Shown here in pieces: positions 58,838-64,000 of a stretch of DNA of 64,000 nt. The position numbers were made by a program, and so were the translations under genes. The stretch spans positions 476,861,159 to 476,925,158 of the forward strand of contig OX422221.1 of NCBI GenBank assembly GCA_949130495.1, written 5' to 3'. The first letter of the stretch is position 1; each line of letters starts with the position of its first letter. Source of the DNA: Sambucus nigra. Lineage: Eukaryota > Streptophyta > Magnoliopsida > Dipsacales > Adoxaceae. The notes under the pieces were generated by a model. That model saw only the letters and a program-made list of their open reading frames with translations, made no database searches and was not told where the DNA came from.

Positions 58838-60240
58838 GGGATAAAATTTCTTGAGATGGTCCAGGTTGACTTGACGGCCCATCTTTTCTCCATTAAGGTC
58901 AGTGAGCATAGCGGGGCTGCCTGACAGTATCTTCTCTACGATGTTGGGGCCGCTCCAATTGGGCTTAAATTTCCATCTGGGGTCCCAAATGGGCTCTACA
59001 ACTTCTTTAAGGTCTAAATCCCTTTCTCGGCCACCGCGTTCCTTGACTCTCTTATTGAATGATCTCATTATTCGGCGATGATACCCTTGTATGTGGTATA
59101 GATCTTTTAGTCTCCTTTCATCCAAGAGTGATAATTCGTCAAGACGACTCTGATGCCAGTCTTACTCGTTGACTTTACTTTCAATCATGATGCGTAGTGA
59201 AGGAATTTCTAGCTCCACGAGTAGGACCGCTTCCATGCCGTAAACTAGAGAGGAAGGGGTTGACCCAGTAGATGTTCTAACTAAAGTGCGATAGCCCTAA
59301 ATGGTGTAAGGGATCCGATTGGCCCAATCTTGAAAACTTTCAATCATCTTGTTGATGATGTATTTGAGGTTCTTATTAGCGGCTTCCACTGCTCCATTAG
59401 TTTAAGGTCGGTAGGGAGAAGATTTGTGTCACTGAATCCCGTACTCATCGATTACTTTTATGACTTCTGCTTTGAAATGAAACCTAGTATTAGAAACCAG
59501 CTCAAATGGGACCCTATATCGATAAATAATATTTTTATTAATGAACTTGGCCACCTTCTTAGCATTCACAATTGCGTATAACTCAGATTCGACCCATTTA
59601 GTGAAGTTGTAAATGTAAACTAGGATTAACTCATGCCCGTTGAAGGCATTAGGTGTAACCTTCCCTATGATGTCGATGCCCTATATAGAGAACGACTAGG
59701 GAGAAGTCATGTTTTATAATTCCCACAGAGGCAAGTATTGTAGGTTAAAAAATTGTTAGCATTTGATACATCTCCGCACGTAGGCAGTAGAATACTGAAC
59801 CATGGTAGTCCAGTAGTAACCCTATCGGATGATTTTCTTGGCGAACATATGGCCATTTATGTGGGGTTCGAACTCCCTGTTACGGATTTTATGCATCATC
59901 TCTTTAATGTCAGCCCTTATGATGCAATGCAAGTGGGTTCTATTGAATTTTCGCTTGAACAGTGCTTTATCATAGATAATGTACTGGGCATCCAGTCTGC
60001 GAAGGGTTGCTCAATATTTCTTGTCAGAACCTTGGGGATACCTACCATGCTTGAGGAAGCGCCAAATATCATAATACCAGCTGTCAGCCACATCAAGATC
60101 TTCTTCTATGATGAGATTAATGTGGTAGCAGTGGGTTGGTTTGTCTTACTTTAGAATAGTAAAAGGGCCATTGTTATTCCTTCTGACATATCAATCTTGG
60201 AGGCTAAGGTAGACAGGGCATCGACTAGGTTGTTCTTTGC
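58838..60240 (-). pseudogene. Integrase of the Ogre-type element, broken
   Basis: The C-terminal part is open at 58835-59125 (RMDERRLKDLYHIQGYHRR, WDPRWKFKPNWSGPNIVEKI, VNLDHLKKFYP). The core, read leftward from about 59690, has GIDIIGKV (first Asp), then VSNTRFHF near 59490 where SDNGxxF is expected (second Asp changed to Asn), then NGAVEAANKN near 59385 (Glu present). Stops occur near 59690, 59430 and 59400. The zinc-binding part further right is eroded. Confidence 0.8.
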
Positions 60241-60273
60241 TCGTGAAAGGTAGTGGAACGTGATTTCTTATAA

Positions 60274-60915
60274 TTAGGAAGCTAGCTCTTCCAGGTGGGC
60301 ATGGAAGGGTACTAGTTTCATGTCCTTTACTTTCCATCTTCTAAGTACTTTACTGATGATGAGGGTCAAATCCCCATAGACATCTAGGCATCGAATTCCT
60401 TTCTTAAGGGTGACTTTGAGGACTATCGTGCATGCCTCGTATTCAGCCATGTTGTTGGTGCAGGGAAAATCCAACTTAATGGTAATGGGAGTGTGAGAGT
60501 CATTAGGGGCATTCAGGGGGATCCCAATGCCATACCCTTTCTTATTAGCGGCGTCATTAAAGAATATTTTCCAGCGGAGATCTTCTTGGGAGGTGTAAAG
60601 GATATTCTCATCCGGGAACTCAGAAATAAAAACATCGGCTTCTTCCATAGGGTAGTCAGCAAGGTAGTTAGATATGGATCTTCCATTCATGGCTTTCTGC
60701 GTGACATAAATAATATCTAATTCAGCTAAAAGCATCAACCAATAGGCCATTCGACTAGTCAGGGCAGGTTTCGCAAGTAGGTACTCAATAGGATCCATTC
60801 GGGATACAAGTTTGATGGAAAAGGTGAGCATATAGTTCCGTACTTTTTGGATGACCCAGATAAGGGTGACACATGCTTTTTCCAAGGGTGTGTAGTTAAC
60901 TTTGTACCCGACCAT
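60274..60915 (-). pseudogene. RNase H and archaeal-type RNase H of the Ogre-type element
   Basis: The longest open piece of this element (213 codons). The first half is the end of the retroviral-type RNase H (YTPLEKACVTLIWVIQKVRN, DPIEYLLAKPALTSRMAYWL). The second half is the archaeal-type RNase H: WKIFFNDAANKKGYGIGI, where the expected catalytic motif is FDGA (Asp changed to Asn), then NMAEYEACTIVLKVTLKKG and VYGDLTLIISKVL. The loss of the first catalytic Asp suggests an inactive second RNase H. Confidence 0.82.
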
Positions 60916-60949
60916 CTTGCGACTAGCATAGTAGATTTCTCTCTCTTCG

Positions 60950-61990
60950 CTGTTTTATCAAGATATTGGGCTAGCAAATCCCCAGCTGCTGTATCTATTA
61001 TGGTTAGGTATAGGAGTAGTGGAAGACCAAGTTGTAGTGGCATTAGCACCAAAGGTTAGGTTAAGTATCATTTGATTCGGTCAAAGTCTTCTTAGCAATC
61101 TTCGTTCCAGATCTTAGTGGAATTCTTTTGAAGGAGTTTAAAGATGGTCTCACAAATAGAAGTTAACTGGATAATGAATCGGCTGATATATTATAAATTT
61201 ACAAGGAATCCATGAATTTTCTTCTCTGTTCGGGGAAGTGATATCTCGAGTATGACTTTTAACTTGGCAGAATTTTCTTTTATCCATTTCTCACTAACCA
61301 TGAATCTCAAGATCTTTCCTTTGGTAACACCAAAGATACATTTATATGGGTTAAGTCACATTTGATATAGTCATTCGAAGAACTTTCGGAGAGTGGGAAC
61401 ATGACCCTCTCTAGTCTTAGAAGTGATAATCATATCATCTACGTAGACCTTGACTTCCTTGTGTATCTGATCATTTAAGATGGTTGTGACAACCCTCTGG
61501 TAGGTAGTCCTAGCATTTTTTAGACCAAATTGCATAATGGTGTAGCAAAAGGTTACCCAAATGGTGATGACTGAAGTTTTCTCTTGATGATCTGGTGCAT
61601 CTTGATCTGGTTATATCCGTCAAACCCATCAGCAAATGACTTAACAGCGTGATTGGTTGTGTTGTCCATAATCATATCGATATTAGGTAGCGGGTAATCA
61701 TCCTTTGGGGAGGCTTTGTTCAAGTCTCGGTAGTCAACCCACATGTGAATGTTCCCTTCTGATTTTAGCACGCGTACGATATTGGCTAGCCATGTGGGAT
61801 ATTCGATCACACAAATGAAACCCACATTCAACTGTTTGACCATTTTTACCTTAATCTTGAGCAACCATTTGGTGCGGAGTTTTTGCAGTTTCCGTTTGAC
61901 CGGTTTTCATTCTGGAAGAGTTGGAATCTTGTGCTGAGCTATTTTGGGATCAATCCTGGGCATATCATCGTAGGACCATGCGAAGACATC
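60950..61990 (-). pseudogene. Reverse transcriptase of the Ogre-type element, YVDD kept
   Basis: Read leftward: SYDDMPGIDPKIAQHKIP near 61950 leads into RT. Open at 61553-61864 with VDYRDLNKASPKDDYPLPNI and the GYNQIKM motif. The catalytic box YVDD is intact at 61434-61445 (EVKVYVDDMII) but in another frame. Stops and frameshifts follow toward 61000. Confidence 0.83.
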
Positions 61991-62767
61991 CACAAATTCC
62001 ATTATTAGTTCCTCAAGCTACACACGCTCAAGCTCGTAAAGTCCCATATCCTAAGCTTGCGAAGTTGGCTACTAGAACGGAAACTAATAACAGCTGTTTA
62101 ATCTTCACTAACTTTTACACAGTTATATTATTTATTATTAACCTATTAAGATCAGTTAAGAATTATTCATTTGCCAAATCATCATCATCAAGAGTTTGAT
62201 TAGAATCGAGACAATTAATGTAAGGTACAATAAGATACCCAAAATCTTCATTTATTTCATTGAAAGGAAAAATAGTACTGCGAACCTCATCAAGGGAGAT
62301 CTCGATTACATCATATTAAAGAGGAACAACAAGATAAGGGGAAATGGGATAAACATCAGGGTTAGGTATAATAATAGTAGGTGGAACATATGCATCATGA
62401 CAGTGGAGGAGAGGTGCATTTGTAGCTTTGATCAGATGGGATGGATTCGATGATGTAGCCCCTGAGTGGATCATGCAAAGTGTCAGCTTCAGTGTCTGCA
62501 AGTTGAAAAAATCCTCAAAGTCAATTCCCTCAGAATCTCTGGTAGTCAATGGTCATTTAGGAGGGAAATTTCAGCCCAAACTCTAGGAGTTAGTTCAAAA
62601 CTTCAGACAATTCTATATCTTCACCTCCAGAATGGGTACGTACGGCAATGCATACTGAAGTAAGGAGTGAGAGGGCTTGATCGGTGAAGCTAGTAGGGTG
62701 TAAGAGAAAATATGAGAAAGTTTATAGGGACTGAGGAGAATATATGGGTATGATTGTTTATTTCTTA
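61991..62767 (-). other. Ogre region between gag and RT, not resolved
   Basis: The protease is expected here, but I cannot find a convincing active site. Ogre elements are known to carry an intron between protease and RT, which may explain part of the non-coding look. The open piece at 62316-62549 has no clear match. Confidence 0.4.
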
Positions 62768-63860
62768 TTACAATCTTAGTAGATGGTTAAACTCTGAGTC
62801 TTCTTCTAGAAAGATGGCATTTGTGTTATTCGGGAGTGGATTTGGTTTAGGATCAGCTAGTGGTGCTATGACACCCTGGTCAATCAGAAATTGAATTATG
62901 TTTCGAAGGTGAAAACATTTATCAGTGGTATGACCAGTAGTTTCTTGAAAGTCACAATGGGCATCTAGTTTAAAAATTTTGGAAAGTGGGTTTAGTAATG
63001 GACGAGGGTCCAATAGCTTAATAAAGTTTTAGCTTAGGAGGATCTGGTAAACTTTAGAGAGAGGACAGTGAATCTTGGTGTATTCCTTTTAAACTGGGTT
63101 AGGGTGTATTTCGAGTGCCCATGAAGTAGCAGCTGAGAGATGTTACTGATGGTTGAAACTATGGTACTGGCAGGCTTTTCAAACTTTCTGGGAGCGAACT
63201 ATTCGTATGCTTTATTCGATTCGACTTCTAACTTGGCAAGTCCTTCTTTGATCTCCACTCCTGCTTCTCGAAGGGCTCATAAATGAGGGTAATATTTTCC
63301 TCACATCATCGCTCGGACATGGGGTGAGAAGTTCTTCTTCGAGATACTGAATTTCTCCTCTTTGAAAGGCCACTTGGTTGTAGTGGCTGGTTTCTCTCTC
63401 CACCTTACTATGAAGTTACTAATTGATTACCCATGATTCTATTTGAGAAAATCTAAATCACGGTGGGTAACCTCTAACTCTTCATTGTATTTGTACTGCG
63501 ACATGATCTCGCAGGCAACATCCTCCCAACTGCAGATCCTGGACTCCTCGAGGGATAAGAACCAGCGAAGAGCATTTTACTTCAAAGTCTGCTGGAAAAT
63601 TTAGGCTATTATTTCCTCGGAGGAACCTATGAGAGTCATGTCTCGGTGGTAACTGCGGAAATGGGCAATTAGGGGTCCACTACATCCAAAATTCTCAACT
63701 TTGGGCATCTTGAATTTTTTCGGCAACCTTTTTTTAGGATAGGGAACATGTGGGTGTAGTTACTGTAGTTTCCAGAGATCTTAACTTGATCACGTATTAA
63801 GGTCCTCCTTGACCTTATTCAACTCTTCTTCCTTTGGATCAACGATCACATGTAAGTTAG
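62768..63860 (-). pseudogene. Gag of the Ogre-type element, broken
   Basis: Read leftward from about 63720: KFKMPKVENFGCSGPLIAHF, ALRWFLSLEESRICSWEDVA and ISNFIVRWREKPA follow the Ogre-type Retrotrans_gag core. An unusual zinc finger, CDFQETTGHTTDKC, lies at 62915-62956 in the open piece 62768-63013. Several stops interrupt (for example near 63600, 63570 and 63430). The N-terminal part continues toward the right edge (PPINGPPPTQLP near 63900). Confidence 0.78.
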
Positions 63861-64000
63861 CCCCTGACTAGGCAAGAATCGTCATAGGGAGCTGGGTTGG
63901 CGGCGGCCCATTAATAGGAGGGGCAGGTAGAGCGTGCTGATATTCCTCAAGAACCAAAATAGGCTCGAGTGCGAGTGAACCCATAGCACGAGGGAATAGG
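63861..64000 (-). other. N-terminal part of Ogre gag running off the window
   Basis: Proline-rich minus-strand frame (EEYQHALPAPPINGPPPTQL) with stops, consistent with the gag linker. The start codon is outside the window. Confidence 0.45.

Larger units (their letters stand above)
58834..64000 (-). mobile_element. Ogre-type Ty3/gypsy gag-pol, minus strand, cut by right window edge
   Basis: Reading leftward from 64000: gag, zinc finger, RT, RNase H, archaeal-type RNase H, integrase ending LKKFYP at 58838. The presence of both RNase H types and the style of gag and integrase tail place it in the Ogre branch of Tat. All parts are broken by stops. Its 5' LTR and start must lie to the right of the window. 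Its 3' LTR is not clearly identified (see 53227-55378). Confidence 0.85.

Overview
This is nuclear DNA of a flowering plant, most likely a eudicot, from a repeat-rich heterochromatic region. The evidence is a dense stack of plant-specific transposable elements (Tekay/Del, Tat and Ogre-type Ty3/gypsy, Ty1/copia, a Helitron, Mutator-like MITEs), AT-rich spacers and AC/AT/GA microsatellites. I see no intact host gene, no rRNA or tRNA gene and no CRISPR array. Almost every coding region is broken by stops and frameshifts, many at codons that look like former CAG or TGG, as expected from C-to-T decay of methylated repeats.

Layout. 1-8672: minus-strand Tekay/Del chromovirus with a 2.9-kb 5' LTR; its 3' LTR runs off the left edge. 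9694-10448: eroded Tat-like LTR with a primer site, followed by old, unidentified minus-strand coding-like sequence (to about 13850). 13990-19785: minus-strand copia element that has a gag but no visible pol. 20909-21407: two oppositely oriented foldback MITEs, each with a perfect 9-bp target duplication. 22440-34539: plus-strand Tat retrotransposon (12.1 kb, TSD ATATA) inserted in an AC/AT microsatellite. 34549-39241: minus-strand Helitron carrying a fragment of an LTI65/RD29-like stress-protein gene. 41051-53226: second Tat copy of the same family, with its 5' LTR truncated. 53227-57850: Ogre-like LTR region with two tandem arrays, a primer-site-like motif and a plant-mobile-domain (PMD) gene on the plus strand. 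58834-64000: Ogre-type gag-pol on the minus strand, running off the right edge.

How the parts work together. The two Tat copies share an unusual plan: LTR, primer site, gag, protease, RT, RNase H, archaeal-type RNase H, integrase, then an array of dimeric ~125-bp repeats with hairpin arms, then a gene on the OPPOSITE strand with two short introns, then polypurine tract and LTR. The introns sit at the same places in both copies, with GT-AG ends, and intron 2 joins exons in frame. Introns in an antisense gene survive retrotransposition because they are not spliced from the sense genomic RNA, so the structure is self-consistent. The antisense protein resembles the plant 'putative gypsy type transposon' (Transposase_28) family, followed by a basic linker and a coiled coil. 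A similar tail-to-tail arrangement appears at 55940-58834, where an intron-bearing PMD gene faces an Ogre pol, although a primer-site-like motif there supports a competing reading.

The candidate 'system' is this convergent sense/antisense organisation with a hairpin-repeat spacer. Antisense extra ORFs are already known in some plant Tat elements (for example Grande of maize). What deserves a second look is the conserved splicing, the hairpin spacer and the recurrence in more than one lineage.
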